From positions 472,680-536,679 of the forward strand of contig JACAXG010000125.1 of NCBI GenBank assembly GCA_018881555.1: a stretch of DNA of 64,000 bases, given 5' to 3'. This stretch comes from Amblyornis subalaris. Lineage: Eukaryota; Chordata; Aves; Passeriformes; Ptilonorhynchidae. Of this stretch, positions 45,738 through 57,762 are shown in pieces. Made by a program: the position numbers and the translations under genes. Position 1 is the stretch's first letter. Every line of letters begins with the position of its first letter. The notes under the pieces were generated by a model. It saw only the letters and a list, made by a program, of their open reading frames with translations. It ran no database searches and had not been told where the DNA came from.

Positions 45738-46759
45738 AACCCAAATTGGACTTGCCCAGGAATCCCACAGCTTTAAAAGCCACAAAAGTGACTTTAATCC
45801 TACAGAGTCCAGAAAAAGAAGAGCAAGGCACTCCTGGGAAGCTCTGAAGACACACCTTTCTGAAGAAACACCTTTCCCATCCCTTCCTTCTCCTTATCCC
45901 TGTGCCAAGTGAACCAGGGACACCACCACACAGAGGGGGTTTCACTCTTGTAAGACAACACCAGTTCTGTTTGCTGCCAAAAATGCCCTGGAAGGATGGG
46001 AATAACGAATTAATAACTGAACAGCAACCTGTGCTTGGCTGCTGAGTTTTTATTTTACTGCACACAGGAGTTGCCTTGTTCAAAAGGCAGCTTTGCTTTA
46101 AAAAAAGCCCTTCCTGGCCACTTCTCTACCAGGTTTTACCTGCCTGAGGTACGAAACCACACAAGAAAAGGAATTCTTAAATTATTTCACAGGCACACTT
46201 CCCAATTTCATATAAGGATGCCAAATTTCCCCCAAATAAACCCCTTAGTCACCACCGACCCCATCAAGAAGCACTTTCCTGTGCAGCCACGTGAACCAAA
46301 AGGCACCTTCCAGGTACAAACAGGGATCTGGGAAGAAGGAACTGCTGTTCCAGCAAAGCTTCCAGTCTGGCTTGCTTTCTTTGGAGCTCCTGGTGATTTA
46401 CATCTGGCTGATTTCCACCAATCTTTGTGCCAAGAAACCGGAGTAATGAGGAAAAGGTAGAAGGAAAAGTCAGCTTTTCCCTGGAGACGCTTTGCAGACG
46501 AGTTGGCTGCTCTGAACCCTTCAGAAACTAAGTCAGCATTTTTCCTACACTCCAGGCTCCAAACCTGCTCTTCCCTCACAAGAACCACCACAGGAAGACA
46601 AGGTGCATCTCCTTCCATGCTGGATGGAGCAACACTGCCCTTTTCCTTTGGGAAAAAAATTAATTCACTGCTCTCCCCAACTCTGTGTTTTTCTGTTGAA
46701 AAGTTTCAACTTGTTCAGGAAAAAAGAAGACAGGTACAAATTGGATCTTTCCTCCAGGA

Positions 46760-47160
46760 AAGGGAANGGAGCCGGGGAAGGGGCTGGAGCACCTGGAGCA
46801 GCTGAGGAAGCTCAGCCTGGAGAAAAGGAGGCTCAGGGGGGACCTTCTGGCTCTGCACAACTCCTGACANGAGGGGGCAGCCAGGGGGGGTNNGGCTCTG
46901 CTCCCAGGGAACAGGGACAGGAGGAGAGGGAACNGCCTCGAGCTGTGCCAGGGGAGGGGCAGGTTGNATATTGGGAAAATTCCTTCATGGAAAGGGTTGT
47001 CCATCACCAGCACAGTGGTGGAGTCCCCATCCCTGGAGGGATTTCAAAGCCATGTGGATGTGGCACCTGGGGACATGGGTGGCCTTGGCAGAGCTGGGGA
47101 ATGGTTGGACTCAANGGACTCAGAGGCCTTTTCCAAGTCAAATGATTCCATGATTCTATA
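46760..47160 (+). mobile_element. CR1 LINE copy of a different subfamily
   Basis: ggagccggggaaggggctggagcacctggagcagctgaggaagctcagcctggag, aggctcaggggggaccttctggctctgcacaactcctgacangagggggcagcc. It ends with catccctggagggatttcaaagccatgtggatgtggcacctggggacatgg and atgattccatgattctata. The internal segment differs clearly from the other copies here, so it comes from another CR1 lineage. Confidence 0.9.
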
Positions 47161-48989
47161 TTTTTTTTTGCATTAGAGAAAATATATCAGAGCAAACTTG
47201 TCTAAAACGTTGCTGAGCTGTGTTAAGGAGCTGCATGGGAGAAGGAAATGGATTTAAATCACTTTAAACCCTGACCTCCACGAAGTCCTGGCAGGGAGAT
47301 GCATCAGTCAAGGTGAGAAGAAGTTGGTACACGAATTTTAAACATGAAAGGAAGGGATTGGATTTGATAAAAGGGAGTTGGAATGAAGTTGGGATCAATA
47401 AAGCTCAAGTGATGTCCCTGTGCGTGACCACAACGTGACAGAGCTGCCTCCACAAGCACAAGATTTCTTTGCATCTCAGGAAAAGACAAACAGGGATCCA
47501 AGATGATTTAAGTGCAATTAATACCTAATTAGAGGCAACTGTCAATGAGAAGACTCCTTAAATGGATCCTACATGGAGGGAACTGCACTGTTTGGGGAAG
47601 AACCAGCACAGAGACAACGTGGACTACTCTGGGATAACTGGAGAGGCAAAAACATCCCCAGGATATGACTCTAACCTGATGCTTGGGCTTCCCAGGAGAA
47701 TTCCACATGAGCAGGAAATAATCAGGAACCAGAAGGCACAGAATTCACTACGCTGAGTTTCAACTCAGGGGGAATCCAGAGCTGGATGCAGGAGTACTGA
47801 GGATGGAGCAGGAGCAGCTTAGGTGGCCACACATCTGTCCCTGAGCTAAAGCACCAGATTTAATATTTGCATCACTCCAGCTCCCACCAAGAGGAGTTGG
47901 TTTCCATGGAGATGGGACACACTGGTGGAACCGAGTGTTTCCTGTACGAATAATCAACTCCTCAAACAAGCCAGAAATTTCAAGTGTGTTTTCAGTGAAA
48001 TATCAGAAGGAGAAAACACAATCATTTCTTTTTCCAGGTGTGCTGGCAACNGTTCATTTCCTCTTCGTGAGGATTCAAGAAGGGCTGAAGCTCTGGTGAA
48101 AGAGAAACTGTGGTTGTGAAACCACAGGACCAAATGTGACCCCAAATGTGTGCTAGACCTGACACCAGGCCCAAGATTTAAGAGTATTTNGGGGTTGGGC
48201 CTCATCACGTGATTTACAAGAATGCAGCAGGTCTGTTAAAAGCTTTCACATATTCCAATACTTCCCTAATTTAGTCTTAGGGAAAAATGGGATTATTTTA
48301 ATATGTGGCCTTTTCCCCTGAAGTGAAGTTTGGTTTAGGTTTTTGTAGACTTTACTGAAATGCTTTTTCACTCTGAGAAACCTCCACAGTCANTGAGAAA
48401 CTCAAAGCACCTCAGGAACAGTGACATGAACTCCCAGAGGGACAAACATCCATCTCCTCCTACTGGAAAGCCCTTGGGATGAGATGTTTGCACTCAGAGC
48501 AGATGCAGAGGAGGCCAAGAGCTGAGCTTTGGCAAGGGCTTATTTAGGAAAAAATATCTAGAATTATGTCAAGGTCTTGATTTTAAACAAGATAAAGAGT
48601 TTAATGGCAGGAAGGAGAAAGTGTCAAAGGAAATGTTTTAAGCTTAAAATAAATTATGCTTAAATTTAAGCTTAATTTTAGCTTTGGCACAAAGCAGGTC
48701 CAGTTCTGGAAGCAGATTCCACATCCTCTTTGCTGCCTTTTGCCAGGATCTTTCCTTGCCTGCAAAAGATGCTGAATTGGGCCAGAGAGGATGCTGATCC
48801 TCAGCTCAAGCTACAGCACAACACTGACTTGAGGAAGTGTGAAACCAGGGAATCATGAGATTTCGTTTAATAAACACTCCACACAGGGATGCTCCAAGAA
48901 AAACCAGCCCTGAGAGAGGCTTCCCANGAACAAACTGAACCTTGAACTGCTAAAACATTACAAGAGGGAGGAAATACGTTGAAAGCCCT

Positions 48990-49140
48990 GTTCAGGATCC
49001 TGACAGGATCTCTCCATGGCCTGCCAGGAGCATAATCCAGTGGGATTTCTCCTTTCCTGCTCCCTAAGAACCTCTAACACCAAGGAAAACAGAGTTACCT
49101 TCAGCGTGAGGTTGTTTGGCAGAGTTCCTTCCAACCCCAC
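48990..49140. repeat. repeat copy A (pair with 50365-50540)
   Basis: Shares with 50365-50540 the strings ccatggcctgccaggagcat, gtgggattt, ctcctttcctgctccctaag and acctctaacaccaaggaaaa, plus ttcc-ccaa-cccac near the end. Either a local duplication or two copies of an uncharacterised interspersed repeat. Confidence 0.8.
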
Positions 49141-49530
49141 TAGAAATACTCAACGATGCACTTCCTGGTCCCACCTGCACCAGGCTTTGTGAGAGAATTT
49201 TTAAACCACAGCTTTCAGAACTGACACAGCCCCAACTATCTGAAATTCCAGCCTGAGCAANCTGGGCTTGAACCCTAAACCAGGCTCAGAGCCCAGAGCA
49301 AGCACTGGANTGGACAGTGCCAGTGAAAATCAGGCAGTTCAGGTGCTCACCAAGCTGCTCTAACTTTAATTCAACAATAATTGACTTTTGTGCTCAAAAT
49401 CCAAACTCCCAGCAGGGAACTTCCTCCCATCTGGTTGTTTCCTGCACCAACCACAACAGCAANAAGGTTCTCCAAAGACATTTTANAGGTGATNTGTCCC
49501 NCTGAANAAGAGGGNACAACTCACATTTCA

Positions 49531-49790
49531 NAGAGTCATAAAATCACAGAAGNGTTTGGGTGGGAAGTGCTCTCAAAGCTCATCCAGTTCCAANCCTGCC
49601 AGGGGCAGGGACACCTTCCACTATCCCAGGANGCTCCAAGCCCCATCCAACCTGGCCTTGGACACTTCCAGGGACAGAGGAGCCACAGCCAACCTGTNCC
49701 AGGGCCTCANCACCCCACAGGGAAGAATTTCTTCCTAAGATTTAATCTAAACTTACCCTCTCCAGCTCAAGGCCATTTCCCAGTTGTTTG
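49531..49790 (-). mobile_element. CR1 LINE fragment, antisense
   Basis: Inverted CR1: agagtcataaaatcacagaag, ggcagggacaccttccactatcccagg, ccaagccccatccaacctggccttggacacttccaggga, cagggcctcancacc, gaatttcttcctaagatttaatctaaacttaccctc. It contains several n positions. Confidence 0.92.
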
Positions 49791-50364
49791 TTCCAGAATT
49801 CTTTGCTACTTGAGCCAGAAGCTCCAGCAGTTCCGAGCCTTCCCGGAGAAGGGTTCTTATCTGCCAATCCTCAAAGAAAAGAGCTTTAATACAAATCTCC
49901 AAACCCACTGGGATTTCTCCAGCATGGGTGTAGGAAATAAAAGCAAACTGAGTTTGGGAATTAANCTGGAGATTAGTGCAATTCCCTTAACCTAAAGGAA
50001 CACAGGGGAAAAATCATAGTTTGGCTTCAATCCCAAATTCCCACCACCCAATTGTGAAGGAATACTCAAAGCTCCACCAGCTACAGGTGTTTTTGTCAGG
50101 GTGGATCATTCCCTGAGGCACNTGGGGATTTCTGTTCCTTTCAAAACATTTTATTAAAAATAGGATTTTTACAAGAACAAGCGAAATTCTGCTCTTCTGA
50201 TTCACAGGTGGAGCAGAGAAGGCACAGACTGGCTCACAAGCAGTGGAAAATCAGGATGAACATCAAGCCTATGGAAGGGGTTTGCACCTAAAATCCTTCC
50301 TTAACAAGTGCTGAGGGAGTGCCCACACCTTGGAAAGGCTCATCTGTAAAACATTTCAAGTTCT

Positions 50365-50540
50365 GTTCAGGATCCTGCTCCTTTGGCATCAGGATAATGT
50401 ATTGCAACAGCTCCCCATGGCCTGCCAGGAGCATAATTCAGTGGGATTTTTCCTTTCCTGCTCCCTAAGCACCTCTAACACCAAGGAAAACAGTTATCTC
50501 CAGCATGGGGTTGCTTTGGAGAGTTTCTTCCAATCCCACA
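50365..50540. repeat. repeat copy B (pair with 48990-49140)
   Basis: Same order of blocks as copy A, 1.4 kb away and in the same orientation, with an extra segment of about 26 bases (ctcctttggcatcaggataatg) near its start. Confidence 0.8.
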
Positions 50541-51392
50541 GGAAAATATTGCAGTGCTGGGGATCTGAGGGTGCTGTGCCTTTTACAGATCCCTCACAAA
50601 TCCCAGAGGATTGGATTTGTCCACTTCTCTGTGCTGTGGGAAGGAATCCTGCCAGAACTTCCAGAGGGATCAGATTTGCTTCCCCCTCCTTGGCTTTGTT
50701 CNAAGTGTTTTAAAGGAGCAGCTCAGGCAGGATTTACACACAATATTGTTGGCTTTTTATGCCAAACTCCAAACCTGAATCACAGACCTGGTGAAGTTAC
50801 AACCACCACANTTTCCAACACAGACCATTCCCTGTTTTCTCTCAAACCAAAGCAGAAAAATCCCCAAGTGACTTAGGAACAAGCACCTTGGTTACACAGA
50901 GCTGAAGTTTATAAAGTTTTCCTCCTTTCCAGGTCACCTGCAANATGAAAACTCCCCAATCCCACGTACCAGGAAACTGCAGCTCAGTGTTCCTGCAGGA
51001 AAAGGTGTAGGAGTTTCCTGCATGCCACAGTTTTGTAAAGAAATGCCTCCAACAATCCAACGTGTCCCTGTCATGGCTATTAAATCAATTATCCTCTTTA
51101 TCCTTCCTATGTANTCAGGGCAATGGGGCACTGTGGCTTCCTCAGTGGATCCCATAAACACATCCAACATCCNAGTGCTGGCTGGGAANAGCCAAGCTGC
51201 ACAAGGCAAGTGGNGTTTGCCCCAGATNTTTGTCCATCTCTANTTAAAGGCTTAATTAATAAATCTGAGCCTATCACTCAGCTTTCTGCCAAGTCAGGTT
51301 GGATTCCACTGTATGGATCAGTCCTGAGAAAATACAAACACAATTTCCAAGGTTGGGCAGAGGGTCAATACAAGCCCTTAACTCTGGAAAAT

Positions 51393-51505
51393 CGGAATCA
51401 CAGGATGGTTTGGGTTGGAGTGGACCTTAAAGTCATCCAGTTCCACCTGCAAGGACACTTTCCACTNGTCCAGGTTGCTCCAAGTTCCATCCAGCCTGGC
51501 CAATT
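51393..51505 (-). mobile_element. CR1 terminal fragment, antisense
   Basis: cggaatcacaggatggtttgggttggag, gaccttaaagtcatccagttccacctgc, ggacactttccact, ccaggttgctccaagttccatccagcctggcc. Confidence 0.88.
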
Positions 51506-52268
51506 CTGCTTAGAATGTAAATTAAAAAGAGTGACATGGGGTCAGTTAATCACCAAACTACCTGCAAGAAGTTCATTTAATCACCAAACCACCTGCAAAA
51601 AGTTTTTAGCAGCCTTGGAAGTTTAGGAAATCAGGCTTCCATAAATCCCAGCAATTCCTCCTGCATCCAGCTCCCACCATCACCCTTTGCACCAAGAACA
51701 ACACTTGCCTGCAAACAAGTGTTTTTAAGAGTCTCAAGCGCTTCCAAGAGGTTTTTGGCCCTTCCCAAAGGATTAATTACACGGGATTTTCCTGCAAGTT
51801 TAAGGTATAAAGATACATTGTGTTCCAGAGGAAGACACGAAAGAGCCACGCTTGGAATTAACAATGATCCCCACACGAGCTTCCTTGTGCAGCGGAAAGG
51901 CAGGATCGGGGCTGCGGCCGAGGAGTTGCCAAGGAAGGAGCCAACAAAGCCTTGGGAGCTTTGTTTGGAGATGGGAATGTCTGAGCAGCCCCGGGCTCGC
52001 CAGCACCAACAAAACCATGGCCAGGCAGAGCTGGGACAGCACCACAGCCAAGAGTAGAGAGTGCCCAAATCCTGGGATACCCCTCACNCTGCAGGCAGGC
52101 TTGGAAAACACCTGGGGTTTTTTTTTTTCTTATGGTTTCCAGGATTTGAAGATCTTTCTTTGCTCAGCAGCTGCACCAAAAGCAGAAGGAAGAGATCCAG
52201 GCTGTGCCATGGATTTCTCTGATCAGGGAAGCCTCTGATCTCAGCATCTCCCAGGAGGGCAGGGGTTA

Positions 52269-52580
52269 AAATCATGGAATGGTTTGGGTGGGAAGGGACA
52301 TTAAAGTTCATCCCATGCCACTCCTGCCATGGGCAGGGACACCTTCCACTATCCCAGGTTGCTCCAAGCCCCATCCAACCTCGCCTTGGACACTTCCAGG
52401 GATGGGGCAGCCACAGCTTCTCTGGGCAACCTGTGCCAGGGCCTCCCCACCCTCCCAGCCAGGAATTCCTTCCCAATATCCCATCTAGAACTCCCCTCTT
52501 TGTGCTTATAGCCATTCCCCCTTGTCCTGTCCCTCCAGGCCCTTCCAAAGTGCCTCTCCCTCCTTTTATAAGGCACTGNA
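52269..52580 (-). mobile_element. CR1 LINE fragment, antisense
   Basis: Inverted CR1 from aaatcatggaatggtttgggtggg through cctgccatgggcagggacaccttccactatccc, ggatggggcagccacagcttctctgggcaacctgtgccaggg and attccttcccaatatcccatcta to ccccttgtcctgtccctccaggcccttcc. Confidence 0.94.
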
Positions 52581-55237
52581 AGGGTTCATTAAAGCCACCT
52601 TGGCACGTGTGACATCACCACAACCAGAGGAAGGGAAAAAGGGAATTTTTTGTATAACACAACCCACAGAACAGCAGAGGGTGTTGATAAAATACAGGAA
52701 TACAGAACACAAAATCCTTGTCACTGTGGCCGGGCAGATTCCTCCAAAACAACCTCCGAGATGTAGAGGTGGAAGGGCTGCGGAAGGACTGGGGAATTTC
52801 CCTGGAAGGTGCTCTCCCTGCTGGCATTAAAGCTCTTGGAAGCAAAGCTTCCTAACCAGAAGCACCAAATCCACCTGGAGAAGAAAACCAGGACAGAAGA
52901 GGGAGTTTGCATCCNCTGGAATCAGGAGCAGCTCATCCACGCTCCTGCTCCTGATCCAATATCTTGTTCTAGCACATCTGCTCAGGCTTAATTATCCCAC
53001 TTCCCTCTCAACTCCCTAACGAGAGGCACAGCACTTGTGTGAAAAGACAGAGCCCAGGGGAGCTTTACAAATCAGCCATCCCTAAATTTATGTCCTCGTA
53101 TTTCTGAGAGCTGCAGGAAGAAAAACTTGCCTGGAGGTTTCCCGCAGGAATAACAATACCTGGAGTTTGTCATGTGGATCAAAAAAAAAAAAACACCAGC
53201 AGTCAATTTAAAATTGAAGTTGAGCTTTGGATTGAGCCCTGGAATACACTCCACACCGTCAGTATAAATGCTGTTGTCAGGACACTGCTATTCCCAGCTT
53301 TTAGGCTGTGTTAGGGAGCTTTGGAGTGAAGGCAGAGCTTTCTTATAATTAGTTAAATTCAGCTGAAACAGAAGATTCCTTGACATCATCTCTTTGAATC
53401 CTCATTATAGAAGAGACAAAGGAACACCACTGCAACTGCACTAAAAACTAATTAACAGTTTAGTCGTTAGCAGGTGCAGCTGCCTGAAAAGTGGGATTTT
53501 GTCACCAAGTTTGAAGTGTCTCCTCCTTCAGAGAGGAGCTGATAAAAACCCCCGAGTTTTCCCCAGCACAGAACAAAAAGCCTGGAGCCGACCTCTGCCA
53601 GATGCTCTGAATTCCAGGTGACCTCCGGCAGAGCCAGCCAGGCTTTCAAAGACACACATTTATCACAGCCTTCTTTAATAAATCGGAATTAAGCAGCCTT
53701 GACACACTTGAAGCCATTTTGGAGGACAATATTACTAATCCACAAAAAAACNCACCCCAATTAACCAATGTGCTGCTGCAAAGCACCAGAATCCCGAAAC
53801 AATCAAGGAAGTTAAAATAAAGACANCTTGGAATTACAGAACCAGCACACTGCTCCCAGCAATTTCCCCTTGTGCTGCCACAGTGACTTATTTTCCTCCC
53901 CTTTACTCACCTCTGCCATTTGACAATTTTAGCAGAGACGTGGGGCTTGGGAAAAAAAAAAGTGGGAACATTCCTTACTTGAGATAAATTTAAAGGGTAA
54001 AGAGAAAAGTGGTTTTCTCCCTTTACTCCGAGTTGTTCCCACCCTGAGCCTACACAAATCTGCAGCAGCATCCAGAGTCCAGCAATCCAGAGTTTTTGGG
54101 ATATGGAACTGATCCATACATAAAAATTGGACAGGATTCTCCTCTCGGCCACACTGCCAGCCCTAGATGGGACTCAAGTCCACAATCCGCGAGGGGAGAA
54201 GCTCCATGTCCTGTTACTCCTCCCTGCAATTCCACCTCCACTTCCTTACTCAGCAACTTCCCAAACCCAGCTCAGCTGGGTTGTCCCTGCCCTGTGTGAT
54301 TGAAAGGAAACAGGGATTTCAGCAGAGGCAGGACTGGTTGTAGGGCACGGCCCAGGCGGATGCTCCAGAAATAGGGATGGGGCTGGANTTTGGATACAAA
54401 GTCTCCCACTTCTGGCTCACAGGCTAAATTTAGTCCAGTCTGGTAATGACCTAAAAACCAGTCGATGTGGGTTTCTGTGACGCCTGTGGCAGCTCCAGGC
54501 ACTTCCTCAAAGAGAAATGTGCACGTGGCAAAGTCCTGCTGCCTTCTGGGTGACTTCGGGAGACCCCAAATGGGACATGTGGGGATTATTTCACACCTGT
54601 ACCCAAAGGATCTGCTTGAGCCAAGTGGTTTCAGCTTCTGATCCATCCTATATCCTGCAAGAATTAGGGGAACAGATCAGGAGCCTCTTTAAGGGGTTTT
54701 TTTGCTGTTTGAAGCACCTTGGAAAGGAGTGTCAAAACCCTCCCCATCCACCTGTCCGGGCAGCCTTTTCCTGGAATGCTCAGCAGCAAATTCCCAGCTG
54801 CTATTGGAAATACAACAAGAGGATTATGGAATTCACCCGTCCCAGGTTTCACCTCTGGTGCCTTCCAAGTCTGGAGAAAACCGGCAAGGGAAACTCACAC
54901 ACAGAATATCCTGAAAGGCCTTAACAACACTGAACTCCAGGTGGCAACAAAGAAACTTTGTGAAGTGACTTTGGGAGCCACCAAGAGCCACAGAGGACAA
55001 TTTCAGGACNCACTTGCTACTGGGCTGAAAACATTCCGAGACATTTAAAAACCAACATTTATGCAACTACTGACCCTGTAGAATCCTGGTGTATCCCAGC
55101 CACACTGAGCAGGAAGCTCCTGCAAATGGATAAAATCCAAAAAAGCAAACTACAGCAAATTCAATATTCATCAGCACAGGACTAAAATTTGCCTCTAATA
55201 AGACAAAGATGCTGGTTCAGACTCAAACCAACCAGTT

Positions 55238-55326
55238 ATTATGGAATTTTGGGTTGGAAGGGACCTTAAAGATCATCTAATTCCCACCTCCTGCCATAGG
55301 CAGGGACAGCTTCCACAGACCAGGTA
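55238..55326 (-). mobile_element. CR1 terminal fragment, antisense
   Basis: ttatggaattttgggttggaagggaccttaaagatcatctaattccc, ctcctgccataggcagggacagcttccacagaccagg; about 90 bases remain. Confidence 0.88.
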
Positions 55327-57611
55327 TGTTTACTGAAGGTCGTGCTGTAACATAAACTCTTCTCACACAAAATTCCCACTTATCCAACCAACTCCAGAGA
55401 AAAACTAATGAGGAAAAATCCTCAAAGCCATGAGCACAACGTTGAGAAAAGGCACCAGCAGCACTTGGGCTCTCTTGGGGCACTTTTCCATGAGAGAATC
55501 CCTGCACGGACCCCACAAACCCATTTCTTGCTACATCTAAGCAGGCGTAACAGGCAAATCTGTGCTTACCCCTGAATCTTTTCCAATGGATCCTGCTGAA
55601 GATCCTGAATATCCTGATGAATTTTTTCCAGAAAACTGATGTTTAAAAAGCTCCAGCAGGTTGGGACCACACCTGAGGAGCTTCACAAATCGACGTGTGA
55701 GGGCAGGAAGCAGCTCAGGGAGAGCAGCTCCAAATCCCAACACAAGGATCTGATCCTCTGGCACACACCAGAAGAGGCGAACACACCTCTCTCCTCAACA
55801 ATCCATACCCTAAATGTGTAAAACTGAGTTTAGCACCAGGATGGGCAGATGGTTTAAATGCTGGTGGTCAATAAACTCTGCAGGACTTCGCAGTGGGGCA
55901 GCAAATTTCCTGATTTCAGAGCAAAAGCACATTTGTGGCAAACTTTGAAATGCAAAATAGTGCCTTGCCACGGATGAAAGGGATACATTAGGAGCACATT
56001 ATTGCTCATCATCCACTTTTAGGGGATCTTTCGTTTCATCTTGCAAGGTTCAAGTCTTGATATTACAGAAGGGAAATTCCAGCAGTGACCAGTGACTCAA
56101 GGAGGGTTCACAGTTTAACTGATTTGCTAAAACCANATGGGAATATTTCTTCAATCCCACAAGACTGGGGGTTTGAGACACTTCCCACCCCCGTCACTGG
56201 TGCTGGGGCTTTTCTCCACGTGTAAAACACACTGGGTTTGCCTCCTGCTGAGTTTGCAGAATGTGACTTCACAAGAATTGCAAAATTATTTTCCGACGAA
56301 TTCCTGCTCCAAACCAGGCAAGTATTTAAATTTATCTTTTCACGGCAACACCAAACAAAGAAAATANGGCAGGAAACATCAAGTAGTAATAAAAGTGGAT
56401 TCTCAGTAACTTACAGCTTTCTCAGCATGACAAAANCTGTTTAAATCCAAGGCCTTGGGACTTTACACAAGGCACAGGAGTCCAGGATGGTGTCCGCAGC
56501 TTTTAAAAAGCGTGGAGCTGCTCCAGCCGGGAGAAGGGTGAGTTAACACCTCCTCACATACCTTCCCTTTCAAGGAACACAGGCTCTGGGACTGAGTTAC
56601 CGGGATCTGATTTCTGACATCCCAACTTTTCAACCCAGCGTTGTGTCCCCCCTTCTCAAAGCACATTCTCCTGTTGGGATCTAAGCTTTCCCCAATATCC
56701 ATGCACGGATTCCTCCCCTAAGCCAGGACTATCAGGTTACCAACGATGTTGAACAAACCACTGATCATTTTGCTTCCTTATTGCCACTGCTTCCCTCGAT
56801 TCAACACTGACACACCCTTAAAAGAAAAATAAACAATGGAAAACAAAAAGTAGGAGGTGCCTTCAGGAGCAGTGAGGAATAAGTCAGTGTAACCACGCTG
56901 AGTCACCTCGCAGGTCTGACATTCCCAGCATAAGTGCTGCACTCCTGGAAGGATTGATCCTTTCTTGCAGCCTTGCTGACTTTGGAATCCTCGATTCCAA
57001 AGCAAGGCCATTCCCAAAATTTGTGTGGAAATCAGCCCCTGACTGTTGTCCTTATCCAAACCAAGCCCCTGCTGGTTTCTAAACCTAAACTTTGTTTAGA
57101 GAGTTCCTAAAATTCAGCAGCACAGCCAAGTGGGATGCGGATGCCTCGGAAAAGTATCCCAGTGCTCCTGAGTCCATGGGCACGGACACGTCTGTCCCGC
57201 AGAACATGAGCTCAGCGGGAAAGCAGCTGGGTTATTGTGAGGTTTAAAACCTGCCTGGCTGCCATGTGAAACCGTGTTGGCTTTGGAGATCTGAGGGGGA
57301 AGGTCACTGAGTCTGAATTAATGGCATCAGACAGAAGAAAAACAAAACCAGTTTCATTTGCCTTCAGCAGAAAGGAGAGGGTGACGGAGCGGTGGCTTCC
57401 GCCAGCTTCCCCTGATGGAGCAGCTTTCACTGGATTTATCACCTCTCCCCACCCCTAAAAAGGAAGAAAAAAAGAGGGAAATAAAAAACATTTTTAAAGA
57501 AGGATAAATTAAAAAGGATTTTCCACAAACAAATCAGTTTGGGAACAGCCAGGACCCAAATCTGGGTTCATGTCTCACCAATTCCTTGTTGTGTTCTTGC
57601 TGCCCATGGAG

Positions 57612-57762
57612 GTGTGGGCTCTCCATCCCTGGAAGTGTCCAAGGCCAGGCCAGATGGGGCTTGGAGCAACCTGGGATAGTGGAAGCTGTCCCTGCCCATG
57701 GTTTGTGTGGGAACTGGATGATCCTTAAAGTCTCTTCCCTCCCAAACATCCTGTGATTCCAT
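57612..57762 (+). mobile_element. CR1 LINE 3' end
   Basis: gtgtgggctctccatccctggaagtgtccaaggccaggcc, atggggcttggagcaacctgggatagtggaagctgtccctgcccatgg, aagtctcttccctcccaaa, cctgtgattccatg. Confidence 0.92.
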
